The notes: generated from the letters alone by a model not told the origin. A stretch of DNA of 64,000 nt from Budorcas taxicolor (GCF_023091745.1 NC_068935.1:57808724-57872723); one strand, 5' to 3'. Shown: positions 11,961 through 23,879, counted from the first letter of the stretch. A program made the numbers and translations.

Positions 11961-12266
11961 CACTTTCGGCTGCTAGGCCCACCTCCCACCCTCCCTCTGG
12001 GATCACTTTTTCCCCTTCTTTTCTCCCTTCTCCCCCACTGCACTGGGTCAAAGTCCTTGGATGCCAGCATTCCTGCTTGGCCAGGCTGGGCTATGCCTTT
12101 TGCTCAGCTTATGTGAAGAGAGCTGTGTTTAGTGCCTAACCAAATCCTCAGCAAGAAAAAGCAAAGTGTACAGAAAGGAAGCGCCTATTGTCGGGGCTGG
12201 GGAGGCACGGGCTGCGGCAGGGTTGGGAAAGTTCCAGAGCTCTGCTTGGGCATCTGCTCTCTTGCA
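11961..12266. other. Unassigned sequence
   Basis: Pyrimidine-rich around 11935-12040. Nothing recognised. Confidence 0.5.
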
Positions 12267-12727
12267 TGATAGTAGTCGCTATGGATAGTATGCCCAATTT
12301 GACTTTCAGTTCAGGTCAGTCGCTCAGTCGTGTCTGACTCTTTGTGACCCCATGAATCGCAGCACGCCAGGCCTCTCTGTCCATCACCAACTCCCGGAGT
12401 TCACTCAAACTCATGTCCATCGAGTCGATGATATCATCCAGCCAACTCATCCTCTGTCTTCCCCTTCTCCTCCTGCCCCCAATCCCTCCCAGCATCAGGG
12501 TCTTTTCCAATGAGTCAACTCTTCACATGAGGTGGCAAAAGTATTGGAGTTTCAGCTTCAGCAACAGTCCTTCCAATCTGACTTTAAATAGAATTAAAAA
12601 TCCAGTTCCTCAGTTGCACCAGCCTCACGCCAAGTGCTACAGAGGCACAAGTGGCTAGTGCCTACTGGGGGGATAGCTCAGATCTAGAACATTTCCATTA
12701 TCGCAGAATGCTCCCCTGGACAGTGCC
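12267..12727 (+). mobile_element. hAT-type non-autonomous element split by BovB
   Basis: The right part (12575-12727) has AATCCAGTTCCTCAGTTGCA, GTGGCTAGTGCC and AGAACATTTCCATTATCGCA blocks shared with the hAT copy at 24206-24583. The left part (12267-12306) is short. The BovB at 12307-12574 sits between them with a target duplication. Confidence 0.65.
12307..12574 (-). mobile_element. BovB LINE 3' end with target duplication
   Basis: A 268-bp antisense BovB tail. Flanks AATTTGACTTT (12296-12306) and AATCTGACTTT (12575-12585) match at 10 of 11 positions, so insertion boundaries are clear. It landed in an older hAT element. Confidence 0.9.
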
Positions 12728-13635
12728 ATCCAGGCCCTTGGAGGCTGAGAGAAGTAAACAGAGCTGGGCTCCACCGTAGATACCCATGCCCATGCACCCT
12801 TTTCTGCCCAGATTCCTCTGTACTCAGGCACCACCTGTGAGGCTCATTTACACCAACCAAGTGAGACTCATTAGAAGCCCTTTGGGGAGCTTTCTCCTGA
12901 TGGTAGTGATAAAAAGTCAGGTGGAGATGACTGCCCATGACTCTGAAAAGCTAATTGAAATCGTGTTAATCCTCCAGACGTTATCAAAGGGCCTCTGGCC
13001 ACCCTAAGAAAGAGGACCACAGATTAGTTGTTGCTATTGTTGTTGTTTGCTTGTTTTTGTAGCCAAAAATATTGTCTGGCAAGATGAACTCGAGTCACTT
13101 ACTGGTGTTTAGAAATTTGGGGAGAAATAAAGATGAGACTCGACCATGGAGGCTTTACAGTCAAGAGCTGGTCTTCCTTATAAATGACAGGCAGTGGAAA
13201 TCACAGGTGTCTGTGGGGACTTGGACAGAAGCAAGTTTCCCATGGAAACCTAGTGATACCTGATGCCCATGTTTCAGCTGGGTGGACCCCTCTGGCTGCC
13301 AGGGCAAACAGCTGCCTGGTTGGGGGTTCTGGGGTAGTCTCTGATGCAGGATAATGCTGAGTGATCTAGCAGCCTCCTGTTCTTCAAATGCCAGGCGGTG
13401 GGCACAGGAGCAGGGGTGGCTTAGGAGAAAGCCCAGGAAGAATGAAATGGGTCAAAGGGCAACATGGGCTACTCAGAATTCCCTTTTTCCATAGCCTTGG
13501 ATGCTCCAAAAAGCTGCAATTTCAGCTCTGGATCAAGCATATCAGACCTGCTTGTTCCCATTTCCCCTGTACTAGCACACATACATACCCCACCTCCAGA
13601 CTCTCAAAAATGAGATTGGTCTCCCTGGGGGTCAA
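12728..13635. other. Unassigned sequence with possible conserved block
   Basis: No known repeat. The part at 12905-13010 is repeat-free and holds a homeodomain-like CTAATTG, a GTTAATCC and a TCF/LEF-like ATCAAAG within about 40 bp. Regulatory function is only a guess. A GTTGTT-rich run lies at 13028-13050. Confidence 0.4.
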
Positions 13636-13730
13636 GGGTACACACCATCTCTCTGTGTTATTTCTTACAACAGCATGTGAATCTACTATTAAATGAAAAA
13701 TAAAAGTTTCATTTTAAAAAAAGAGAGATG
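13636..13730 (+). mobile_element. L1M 3' end
   Basis: TCTCTCTGTGTTATTTCTTA, then CAGCATGTGAATCTACTATT and AAATAAAAGTTTCATTTT with a short A-tract, the standard end of an old L1. Confidence 0.7.
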
Positions 13731-13739
13731 AGAGGAAGT

Positions 13740-13850
13740 CAGTTCCTGCCTGGGGGCACCTCAGGCCAATCCTGTCCTCTGGACCTCAGTTTCCTTCTCT
13801 GTAAAATGAGACTGACAGAGTAGCCAGTCTCTGAGGGCACTTCCAGGTCT
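13740..13850 (+). mobile_element. MIR fragment
   Basis: CTCAGTTTCCTTCTCTGTAA followed by AATGAGACTGACAGAGTAG, the MIR core in sense orientation. Confidence 0.65.
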
Positions 13851-13954
13851 GCTGGGGCCAGAAAGTCAGTCAACAAGAAACGAGGAGGGCCCAGGGTGAC
13901 AGGTCTTCTGGGGGCGGCCACAGGGTGGTCTAACCAGGAGTTCCATCTCCATTT

Positions 13955-14065
13955 GACAGTAGAAGGCGAGGCTGGAAAACTCATTATGATTGCCCTGGGG
14001 TCACCCACCTGTTGGCACAGGGCTGAGTCTGCAAGTCAGGCTCCGCTGCTCCGGGTCCAGGCTCC
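13955..14065 (-). mobile_element. MIR-like fragment
   Basis: An eroded antisense MIR core (CCATTTGACAGTAGAAGGCG and GGGGTCACCCACCTG). Identification is weak. Confidence 0.4.
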
Positions 14066-14775
14066 CGGATCTCATGTAACCTCTCATCCAATGGCCTTGT
14101 TGGGGAGGTGTCATGCCACAGGGGTTTTCTCCTGAGGCTTCTCTCCTGCCTCATCCTTGGAGATGAAGGGCAGATGAAGCCCAGAAAGTTGGGAGGTGAG
14201 CAGGACAAACACGCTGAAAGGCAGGATAACATTATTCAGCAGTAGGGAAGTCCCTGGGGTACCAGAAACCTGCCATATGGGGACCAGGGCTTCAGCTCAA
14301 GGACTACCTCCCTGATCCCACTCAGTACTGGCTGCTGGCAGTCCTAGGGCTGCGGGCTCGCTTTCCTGCATCTCCCTCAAAGATTCTTTCACTTGCTGCC
14401 TCCCGTTCACCTCGTGGGGGATGGCTGCCCGGGATTGATTTATCTGGGAGGAGGTGAAACCAGCCAGGTCTAGGGAAGCGGCAGAGCAGGTGCATTTTAA
14501 GCCCCTTGTGGAGGAAGGAAAGCAGAGCAGCCTCACATTCCCCTATCACAACCAAGTCTTTTAACACAGAGGCCTCATCATGTGCCTATGATTTTGCAGT
14601 GCATCTGGAGCATCGTTTGGCGATACTCTCTGAGATGGTCCTGGCCTTCCTGTCTCTGCAGCAGGCGGGCTCAGAGATGAATTTGTGAAGATGCTTGAAT
14701 ATCAAGCTGCTCAGAAGGCCCCAAGGAAAGCATCGTCCCTCTCTCCTGAGACGAGACAGATGGGAAGGCCCATGA
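14066..14775. other. Unassigned sequence
   Basis: Nothing recognised. Overlapping short frames on both strands. Confidence 0.5.
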
Positions 14776-14900
14776 AGATCCCCTGGAGAAGGAAAGAGCA
14801 ACCCACTCCAGTATTGCCTGGGAAAATCCATGGACCAAGGAGTCTGGTGGGCTACAGTCTCTGGGGTCTCAAAGAGTCGGACATGACTGAGCAACTGTAC
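14776..14900 (+). mobile_element. Bov-tA SINE, head missing
   Basis: Sense orientation from GAAGATCCCCTGGAGAAGG to AGTCGGACATGACTGAGCAA. The tRNA-like head is absent. Confidence 0.85.
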
Positions 14901-16585
14901 AAAATGGGTCCAGAGGGGGCCACGGCTCAATGCCTGGGAAGCAAGCCCTCTACTGCCCTCACAAGCCCCTGGACTGGGGCAGCTGGCAGGGGACCTGGTG
15001 CTTGTTCCTTGCCAGTGGGGCCTGCAGCCTCTGGAACCTGGGCAGGTGGGAAGATGCAGGCTGGCCTTTCACCACGGACACTTTTCTCTGCATAGATAAC
15101 AATGTAACTCACCTCCCCACGCCCAACACAAATCAGCTGATTTCACAGAGGCTAGCATGATGTCATCCCTCCCTAGGGGGCCTCCACGCATTCATGCTGT
15201 TTTTGTCATCGACAGTAAAAAAGCCCCTGCATGAGTCACGCCATACATAGAAATCTGTCTTATTTCACTCCTGAATCGTCATCTATGAATGCAACAAATG
15301 GAAGGTGGCCCTGGAGAGTACTCCTGAATTGGACTGCTGCAGTGGCCAGGGCTCCACCTTTCTGCAGCCCCCACCCCCACTCGCCGGTTCCCTCATCTCA
15401 TCCATCATTTCATGTCCCCTTGTCTGTGCCAGGAGCTGAGGGCAGAGGCCTGGGGTCTGTCCTCCAGGAACCCACCACCCATGGAGGGCAGGTCTTCAAG
15501 TAATCTTCATCCTGTGCACTGAGGGCTAGGGTGGGGCAGGGCTGCTCATTTGGCCTGAGGCAGGTGAGTTGGAGGGTTCCTGGGAGGAAAGACCACATGG
15601 GCCTGTGTTTGGAAAGGTGGGGCAGAGGTGAGTGAGGCCGAGATGTGCCTGCGAAGGTGGAGTTCAGGAACTTTAGAGGGCCCGGACCTGAGGCCTGGTG
15701 AGGTGACAGTACAGGACCAGCTCAAGCAAGGCCTCGTCAGCCCCACTGGGGTCCTGGGCCCCAGCCCTCCTCTGGGCACTCCTGTCTCAGTCTGTGTCAT
15801 CTCTAGGATGGCAGAAACACCATCTTGAATGAAGGGGTTGGGGAGGACTGTGCTTTCTAACCCCTGCTCTCCCGGGGCCTGGCCAATAAGACTCAGGCTT
15901 CTGAACACCTTCCGGTACACAGAGTTCTCTCTAGATTGGGAGACACAAGTCTAGACTGAGGCAGTCTGTTCCTAGTTTAAGGGCCCTGAACCCACAATAG
16001 GACTTATAAAAGCAAAGAATCTTGGTTAAGGAGCAAACATTCCTCTAAGTCCTGAGAGCTGCATGATAAACTGCTTATGTTAAGAAAGAAAAGGCCAGTA
16101 AGAGTCTGTTGATGATGAACATTCAAAGAAACCTTCAGGATTATCTCCGGCCCAGATGTAGCCTGCAAGGGCTGAATGGCTGGGAGCCAGGGCTACACCT
16201 CCCTACAGGGGTGATGGCTGTCCTTACCACAGGCCGGCCCAATTGGATAGCTGCCAACAAGGCTCCCCCAGAACAAGATCCCCCATGAGTACCCATCACT
16301 CTTCACCTGGGCTGTATTTGATACCAACTGGTTCAGTTCCAACCCAGACCTGGCAAGGGTATCATCCAGTAGCATATCCCTTCTTCCTTGCCTATTTGGT
16401 ATTTTTGATGGGTTCACCAAGGAAGAAAGTGCTTTCTCTGTAATGTTTCTGAAGGCAGCCTGTCATCTAATAGCAACGGTAGGCACTAGTCACAGCTGGG
16501 ACTGTTATTCTTTCTATTAATACAAAGAACTTAACTACAGCCCTGACAACATCCCTAATGACTGTGATTTTAAAGTTTTGAAAAT
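14901..16585. other. Unassigned sequence with possible conserved block
   Basis: No repeat or exon recognised. The part at 15085-15310 is repeat-free with a CRE/AP-1-like TGATGTCA (15158-15165) and an AP-1-like TGAGTCA (15232-15238). Function unproven. Confidence 0.4.
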
Positions 16586-16780
16586 AATATTTTAACTGAC
16601 ATAAATAAATATATTCAAATTGAACATTATTTTAGAGAAGCTGTTAACAGCAGTACAGAGAGTTCACATCACTTTGCTCAGCTGCCCTAATGGTAACATC
16701 TTATATTACTTTGGTACAGTTATCAAAATCAGGTAATCAATGTTGGTGCAATACTATTAACTAAACTATATATCTGAAAA
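16586..16780 (-). mobile_element. L1M 3' fragment
   Basis: Antisense blocks AATGGTAACATCTTATATTA and GGTGCAATACTATTAACTAA match an old L1 3' UTR. Confidence 0.55.
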
Positions 16781-16784
16781 TTGT

Positions 16785-16935
16785 GATTTTATTTTGCCAT
16801 TTTACAGATGAGGAAACTGAGGCTCAGAGGAGTGAAGTGATTTTACCCAAGGTCCCAATTCCAGGAAGCAGAGGAATTGGGATTTGAACCCAGGGTTGCC
16901 TGCCTACCCTGTCCACTCTAGCACATTTCTTCTAC
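16785..16935 (-). mobile_element. MIR SINE
   Basis: CATTTTACAGATGAGGAAAC, then TGAGGCTCAGAGGAG and GGGATTTGAACCCAGGG, a clear antisense MIR core and head. Confidence 0.85.
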
Positions 16936-16967
16936 CAGTGACAGTTGTTGGTTGGTGTTTAAACATC

Positions 16968-17452
16968 ATTAGCCACCATGTCCATTTCCTATTGCCACTG
17001 TAGCAAATTGCCTCACGTTTAGTGGCTTAAAAACAACACACCTTTATTATCTTATAGTCTCAGAGGTCAGAAGTCCAAAATTAGTTGCACTGGGAAAAAA
17101 TCAAGGTGTGGGCAAGAGAGTGTTCCCACCAGTGGCCCTGGAGGAATATCATTTCCTGGCCCTTTACAGCTTTCAGGAGCCACAGCATTCATTGACTTGT
17201 GGCCCCTTCTTCCATCTTCAAAGCCAGGCAAGGCATCATTCTGATCTCTGCATCCATCATTACATCTCCTTCTCTGATACTTTCACATTTTAAGGACCCT
17301 TGTGTTAACACTGAGCCCACTCAGATAATCCTGGATCATTCTCCATCTTTTATGATCGTTAACTTAATCACATATAAGGTAACCTATTCACAGGTTCTAG
17401 GGATTAGGATGGGGGCATCTTTAGGAGGTCATTATTCAACCTACCTGAGCTA
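16968..17452 (-). mobile_element. MaLR-type LTR
   Basis: Antisense landmarks TTAGTGGCTTAAAAACAACA, ATAATCCTGGATCATTCTCC and CCTATTCACAGGTTCTAGGG. Same subtype as the LTR at 35382-35828. The 90-codon frame at 17199-17471 is inside it. Confidence 0.7.
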
Positions 17453-17704
17453 TACAAGAGCTCAAAGTTAAGAAGAAGGATGTCAGAGAAACAAGGCATC
17501 TCACGACTGGCCCAGGCTCTCCACGGAGGCCTTTTGGAATACTTGATGGCACAAGCTGACGAGAGAGGAAGAAAGAAGGAATTTATCTTGTGGCTGCTAA
17601 TGGCATATGTTCTTTGTGAAGAGAATACTGAATCTAAAATGTGTTAACTGAAAAGAAAGTGAGAAAGCAAGCAAGAAAGTGGAATTGCACCATGGCAGAC
17701 TTAC

Positions 17705-17849
17705 TTTATTTAGAGAACATTAAAAAAAAAATTTTTTTTTTGATAGTGCCACATGCATGTGATATCTTAGTTCCCCAACCAGGGATCAAACCTGTTCCCA
17801 CTGCAGTGGAAGGGTGGGTTCTTAACCACTGATACTACCAGGGAAGTCT
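17705..17849 (-). mobile_element. CHR-type SINE
   Basis: Antisense of a tRNA-derived cetartiodactyl SINE. The head complement (CCAGGGAAGTC) is near 17838-17848 and the box-B complement (GGGATCAAACC) near 17782-17792, with an A/T tail at 17720-17740. Direct repeats CAGACTTAC at 17696-17704 and 17850-17858 fit a target duplication. Confidence 0.75.
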
Positions 17850-17905
17850 CAGACTTACATTTTTCAGTATGATAATCTCTAGGTGAATCCATGTTGTCAT
17901 CAGCA
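17850..17905 (-). mobile_element. L1 sliver
   Basis: CAGTATGATAATCTCTAGGT is shared with the L1 copy at 20093-20112 (TAGTATGATAATCTCTAGGT). About 50 bp. Confidence 0.5.
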
Positions 17906-18937
17906 TGTTCCCAGTGGGCAGAGGCTGCAGACCAATCTGACAACTGCAAGGCCTCCACTGTTGCTAGGAATCCCAAGGCTGCCTCAGGCTTGCAGAGCCC
18001 TTCGGAGCCTGTCCTGGTTCTTATTACACATCATAAGGTCAGCCTAGACTGTCTTCCCCAGGGGCCTGAGATAAGGCCCACCAACCCTTTCTCTGAAATA
18101 GATCAGGTAGGGCCACCAAGCCCACAGAGAGCCCTGGAACAAGATGACTTGCAGAAACCCATGGAAGCCCAGCCTCACTGCAGGGGGCTGCAGAGCCCCA
18201 AAATGACAATCAGCCAGGATCTGAGCAGTCCCAGTTTCCCAGAAAGGGTGGCCCCATAGCACTTGGCTTTGGCCTCCTACCTCTGGGAGGCATTCCCCGG
18301 CACACAGTGGTTTAGTCCTTGTTGGAACCCTCCCCTACGATGACACATTCTCTCCTCTGTGAGATGTGTGATTAGAAACAGCCCTCCATGGCTGCAGCTT
18401 CTATCAGCCAGCGAGAGACCCCTAAAATCACTCAGATGCAATCGACCGCCTCTGCCTTCACATGAAAGGCCTTTGGTTGTTCCAAGCCAGCTTTGGTGCC
18501 TGTCCCCACCCGTCCCCACCCTGCCGAGTCCACACAAATTTTCTGAGCTGAAGCAGTGAGGTAAATATGGAGGTGGCCCATCCAGAAAAGGCCTGCAGGG
18601 GCCCAGGGCAGGCAGATTGTAAGCACTGGCATCCAGTGGAATGATGAGCTTCTTTCTCCTGCTTCCTCTCTCCTCCGTGTCCCCTTCCTTTTCGAGAGGT
18701 ACATATATGATTTGAATCCACTGGTTGCAGTAGAACTGACAATGAAGGAAGAGGAATGGCTAACCCTAGCTCGAGAGTCATCTTCTCCAACACTTTGCAA
18801 CAAGAGAGGTATCAGACCCCACAACATGGCTTGACATGCCTCAAAGTGAGAGCAAACAGAGTCGCTGCTATTTCCCTATTCCTGCCAGCCTGCTGGCCTA
18901 AGGGGTACAGTCTGGCCTCTGCCTGCCCGGTACAGCA
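17906..18937. other. Unassigned sequence
   Basis: No repeat recognised. Long overlapping frames on both strands between 17891 and 18827 (up to 131 codons) have no family motif. Confidence 0.5.
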
Positions 18938-18948
18938 AACCTGATGTT

Positions 18949-19174
18949 GAAAGCTAAAGTGAAAGTGATAGTCACTCAGTTGTGTCTGACTCTTTGTGAC
19001 CCCATGGACTGTAGCCCACCAGGCTCCTCTGTCCATGGGATTCTTTAGGAAAGAATACTGGAGTGGGTAGCCATTCCCTTCTCCAGAGGATCTTCCCGAT
19101 CCAGGGATCAAACTTGGGTCTCCTACACTGCAGGCAGATTCTTTACCATGTAAGCCACCAGGGAAGCCACTAGG
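18949..19174 (-). mobile_element. Bov-tA SINE with exact target duplication
   Basis: Antisense unit, GTGAAAGTGATAGTC tail to CCACCAGGGAAGCC head. The 11-bp duplication AACCTGATGTT is perfect at 18938-18948 and 19175-19185. Confidence 0.95.
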
Positions 19175-19185
19175 AACCTGATGTT

Positions 19186-19689
19186 AGCCATGACCTTTGT
19201 CCGTGGCACTCTCAGCCTTACCTTTTCAAAAGTTCTGCTTTGCCCAAGTGTAAGCCTTGGATGGTCTTTGAAACGAGCAAATGGTCAGGAGACGTAACTC
19301 CCATCAACTTCATGGATATGATTATCGGGAAGCAGGGGTCAAAATACAGCAACTTGACCCTGGAGCAAGCCCCATAGGCTTGGGATGCTCACACCAGGTC
19401 TGCTTGAAGAAAGTTCCAGGTAAATGTTATTACTTGACTTGTCAGGAAAGTGTAAGGGGCTGGTATAGTGATGCCTTCATGTTTCTTTTGGAAAAGGAGC
19501 ACTGAGTTGGGACTGTCAGTCTCTGAAGAGAGTCAGAAAATGTGTCTTGAACTGACCTGATTCTCTCAGCCTCAGCAGGTGTGTTTGTAAAACAGGGGTT
19601 GAGGGAATGTTTGGGTTTGATGGTTTCTAAACTTTTGATGGTTTACAGTTAGAGCCATGTTTCCAAAGGGCATGCCCTTACCTGGGAGT
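19186..19689. other. Unassigned sequence
   Basis: Nothing recognised. A MIR-like hint at 19525-19620 is too weak to call. Confidence 0.45.
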
Positions 19690-20415
19690 ATCATTTTTTA
19701 CTGAAGTATAGCTGATTTACAATGTTGTGTTAATTTCTGGTGTATAGCAAAGTGATTCAGTTATACACACATATGGACATTCTTTTTTTCAATATCTTTT
19801 TCCATTGTGGTTTATTCCAGTATATTGAATATAGTTCCCTGTGTGATACAGTAGTACCTTGTTGGTTATCTATTGTCTATATAATAGTTTGTATCTGCTA
19901 ACCCCAAACTCCAACTACATTCCTCCCCCTACTCCACCCTTTGGCAACCACAATTCTGTTCTCTACATCTGTGAGTCTGTTTCTATTTCATAGATAAGTT
20001 CATTTGTCATATTTAGATTCTGTCATATTTAGATTCCATGCATAAGTGATAACGTATGGTATTTGTCTTTTTCATTCTGACTTACCTCATTTAGTATGAT
20101 AATCTCTAGGTCCATTCATGTTGCTACAAGTGGTGTTATTTCATTCTTTTCTATGGCTGAGTAGTATTCCATTGTGTATACCAAGTTTTCTTTATCCATT
20201 CCTCTGTCGATGGACGTTTAGGTTGCTTCAATGTCTTGGCTATTGTGAATAGTGCTGTTGTAAACACTAGGGTGCATGTATCTTTTTGAATTGGAATTTT
20301 GTGAATATATGCCCAGAAGTGGATTGCTGGATCATATGGCAACAGTATTTTTAATTTTTTGAGGAAGCTCCATACTGTTTTCCATAATGGCCGTACCAAC
20401 TTACCTTCCCACCAG
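19690..20415 (-). mobile_element. Cetartiodactyl L1 3' end
   Basis: Antisense L1: 3' UTR at the left (CTGAAGTATAGCTGATTTAC), then the complement of the ORF2 end (GAGTAGTATTCCATTGTGTA, 20160-20179). The minus frame at 20519-20151 carries ORF2 C-terminal residues such as KKLKILLPYDPAIHF. A 16-bp unit, TGTCATATTTAGATTC, is tandemly doubled at 20005-20036. Confidence 0.8.
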
Positions 20416-22125
20416 CCGTGTGGGAGGGTTCTACCTGCAAGTATTTTTTGACTGGTCAGGTGAATAGCATCCCAGATGCCAGGCCCAAGGCCTCGTGGCC
20501 CTGGCCTTGCAGTCACCATTGACTAAGGAGCCAGGCCTGCTGTCCCTTGCTCTGCTCCCTCTTGCATTTGGTTTTCACAACCATGCAGCTAACACTGTAT
20601 TATAAGGATTTCCTCAATTTAGAAAGAGAGTGAAAACTCTGCATCCAAATGTTTGAGCAGTCTATTTTTATGACAGTGAGGATTTCTGTGGAAAGTCACA
20701 GGGGAGCTCTGTGGGCTTCATAACACCCAAAGGAGGAATGGGCAGGTGATTGGAAAGACCCAACATTCTGTGCAGGATTAGGCATTCAGCTTAAGTGTGT
20801 GTGTCCCATCCGCAGCCAGGCACAGGATCACCAAACCTGTAGGGTGCAGAGGCTCAGATGTGCAGCGTGTGTGAAGTTATGTCGAGATTAGGTTTTCCTG
20901 TGGGAATTAGATACTGACTGGGAGGACAGGCCTTTTCAGCCCTTGAGGAAAGGACACCCGTTCAGGGCGACACTTGCAGTGGGTGCTGTGAGGTACAGCC
21001 TGTCGGCAAGTTGCCTCTGCCCTCAAGCTTTAGTTTCCCCAGCCATAAACTAAGGGAGCCCAAGTAATGTTCATTGACCCACAGCCAGGACCATCTGGGA
21101 GCCCATCTTTAGGGCTTGGTCATTAGTTATCTCTCCTCTACCTCCTGACGCTGTTCAGGAAGGTGACCAAATGAGGCCACACAATTCTGTTTCCATAAAT
21201 ACCTGGCCAGGTCTCAGGCTTTCTCTAGTGGAGAGTCCTAGCATGTGGCCTCTGGGTTCAGAGCAAGTCAGGAGCCTGAACCAAAGGCTCGGCTTCCCAG
21301 GCCTGCCCACCTTAGCCCAGGGAGGCCTTCAGTACAGAGTTCCTTGTGCCTGGCCTGTCTGCCCTTCTCCAATAAGGAGGCCTCCTGTGTATCTACCTGT
21401 CCAGACATTACTGAAGGGGAAGGTGGTCCTGGGGTGTGGGTCTGCCTTTTCACTAAAGGAGGCAGAGGCAGTGCTCCCCATGCTGCTTGCTTGCAGAATG
21501 AACCTACAGGAAAAGGAAAAAAAAAAAAAAGCTGTCTTTGCTACCAGAAGGTTCAGCTAGACATTTTGTGCTGATGACTCACTTTCTCAAAATCAGTTTC
21601 TTTATTTCTTCCCAAGTAAAATCTTCCCTCCTTTTTAATGACTTAATGACCTCCAAGCTCCAGCAGAAGGATGTGTCCCCTCAGGAGGCAGTGTGTGGGC
21701 TCACCCAAGGCCCAGCAGATAGCTCAGTCAGCAGACACGCTTCTCCCGTTTTGACTCCCCAGGATCAAGAGCGACAAAGGCTCAGAGACAGAAACCTCCC
21801 CGCTGGGAGGGCTTGCCCCTTAGCCAAGCTGACATCCCCCAGGAAACACCTGGGGCTTGCTGAGGCATTTCTGCAAATGGAGTTGTATCTGACCTCATTT
21901 GGCCACTTTTTCTGGAGGGCAGTTACCCCTCTCTGAACTCCTGTTGACAAGTCTGTAGCTTCTCGGAAGAATCTACAAGATGCTGACGCAGCACTCCCCT
22001 CCACTGTGGGCTGGGACAATCACCTCTGCTCCCTAGGGAGGCTGACCCATCCCCTACGACACAGCAGACGCTTCTCCTGCATCACTTCTGTCAAGCCTCA
22101 TAGCACAGTGAAGGAGGGAAGAGAA
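20416..22125. other. Unassigned sequence
   Basis: No exon or repeat supported. A homopolymer A run at about 21518-21531 has no identifiable retrocopy body upstream. Confidence 0.45.
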
Positions 22126-22129
22126 TCGT

Positions 22130-22235
22130 CTCCATTGTTCATGGGAGAAATGGAGGCAGTTCTTCGGAGGCAGAGCCAGGATTCGAGCTCCCACGTAGGA
22201 AGGCTGCTCCCACACCTCTTGACTAGCCTGGGGAG
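22130..22235 (-). mobile_element. MIR fragment
   Basis: ATGGGAGAAATGGAGGCAGT and GAGCCAGGATTCGAGCTCCC match an antisense MIR. Confidence 0.6.
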
Positions 22236-22577
22236 CTGTCCCAAAAGCCCGGATGGCTTCTTCCTAAGCCTTGTTCCAATATTCCCAAGCTTGCCGAGGC
22301 CTTTGTTCTCACAGACAGCATCCTTCTGGGCTCCCCCTCACTTGGGATGAAGTGGGGGCTGAACAGCATCTGAAGAGTGTAATCTGATAGCTCTGCTGAC
22401 CCTTCTGTCCTGAGGGGCAGGGGCCGGGAGTATGGCCAGCCTCCAGCAGCACTGGCTCAGGGCTCAGAAAGGCAGCGGCCAGTGGTGTGATGGTGAAGGG
22501 ATGGGAGGAGGGAGCCATCCCTGAAGAATGGCAATAGGGAGGAAGAAGGTGGGGCTCAGATGACCTACTCTAAGCAG
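22236..22577. other. Unassigned sequence
   Basis: Nothing recognised before the BovB insertion. Confidence 0.5.
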
Positions 22578-23879
22578 TGCCAAACAATGCTCAAACTACC
22601 GCACAATTGCACTCATCTCACACACTAGTAAAGTAATGCTCAAAATTCTCTAAGCCAGGCTTCAGCAATACGTGAACCGTGAACTTCCAGATGTTCAAGC
22701 TGGTTTTAGAAAAGGCAGAAGAACAAGAGATCAAATTGCCAACATCCGCTGGATCATCGAAAAAGCAAGAGAGTTCCAGAAAAACATCTGTTTCTGCTTT
22801 ATTGACTATGCCAACGCCTTTGACTGTGTGGATCACAATAAGCTGTGGAAAAGTCTTCAAGAGATGGGAATACCAGACCACCTGACCTGCCTCATGAGAA
22901 ACCTGTACGCAGGTCAGGAAGCAACAGTTAGAACTGGACATGGAACAACAGACTGGTTCCAAAGGAGTGCGTCAAGGCTGTATATTGTCACCCTGCTTAT
23001 TTAACTTCTATGCAGAGTATATCATGAGAACGCTGGGCTGGAAGAAACAGAAGCTGGAATCAAGATTGCCGGGAGAAATATCAATAAAGTCAGATATGCA
23101 GACGACACCACCCTTATGACAGAAAGTGAAGAGGAACTAAAAAGCCTCTTGATGAAAGTGAAAGAGGAGAGTGAAAAAGTTGGCTTAAAGCTCAACATTC
23201 AGAAAACGAAGATCATGGCATCCGGTCCCATCACTTCATGGGAAATAGATGGGGAAACAGTGGAAACAGTGTCAGACTTTATTTTCTGAGGCTCCAAAAT
23301 CTCTGCAGATGGTGATTGCAGCCATGAAATTAAAAGACACTTACTCCTTGGAAGGAAAATTATGACCAACCTAGATAGCATATTAAAAAAACAGAGAAAT
23401 TACTTTGCCAACAAAGATCTGTCTAGTCAAGGATATGGTTTTTCCAGTGGTCATGTATGGCTGTGAGAGTTGGACTGTGAAGAAAGCTGAGTGCCGAAGA
23501 ATTGATGCTTTTGAACTGTGGTGTTGGAGAAGACTCTTAAGAGTCCCTTGGACTGCAAGGAGATCCAGTCAGTCCATGCTAAAGGAGATCAGTCCTGGGT
23601 GTTCATTGGAAAGACTGATGCTGAAGCTGAAACTCCAATACTTTGGCCACCTCATGCGAAGAGTTGACCCATTGGAAAAGACTCTGATGCTGGGAGGGAT
23701 TGGGGGCAGGAGGAGAAGGGGACGACAGAGGATGATGGCTGGATGGCATCACTGACTCGACGGACATGAGTTTGGGCAAACTCCAGGAGTTGATGATGGA
23801 TAGGGAGGCCTGGTGTGCTGTGATTCACAGGGTCACAAAGAGTTGGACACAACTGAGAGACTGAACTGAATTGAACTGG
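22578..23879 (+). mobile_element. BovB (RTE) LINE, 5'-truncated, 1.3 kb
   Basis: Covers the reverse transcriptase domain to the 3' tail. The tail ends in CTGAACTGAATTGAACTGG. It lacks the endonuclease and 5' region. A 6-bp direct repeat AAGCAG (22572-22577, 23883-23888) may be the target duplication. Confidence 0.9.
22672..23755 (+). pseudogene. BovB reverse transcriptase relic
   Basis: Non-LTR reverse transcriptase of the RTE clade, which copies LINE RNA at a nicked target. RT motif A, FIDYANAFD, is at 22798-22824 and the catalytic YADD is at 23095-23106, both intact. The first frame closes at 23002-23004, near where the family IGKG block is missing, apparently a short deletion. The YADD reading frame is the same as the first, so a second indel restores it. 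An in-frame TGA lies at 23287-23289, and an extra base near 23390 moves the C-terminal part to another frame (23405-23755). No functional protein is possible. Confidence 0.85.

Noticed and set aside
21516..21531. A run that could mark a retrocopy
   Set aside because: No identifiable gene or LINE sequence upstream and no duplication.
22672..23755. Active BovB
   Set aside because: YADD and motif A are intact, but stops, frameshifts and loss of the 5' half exclude activity.
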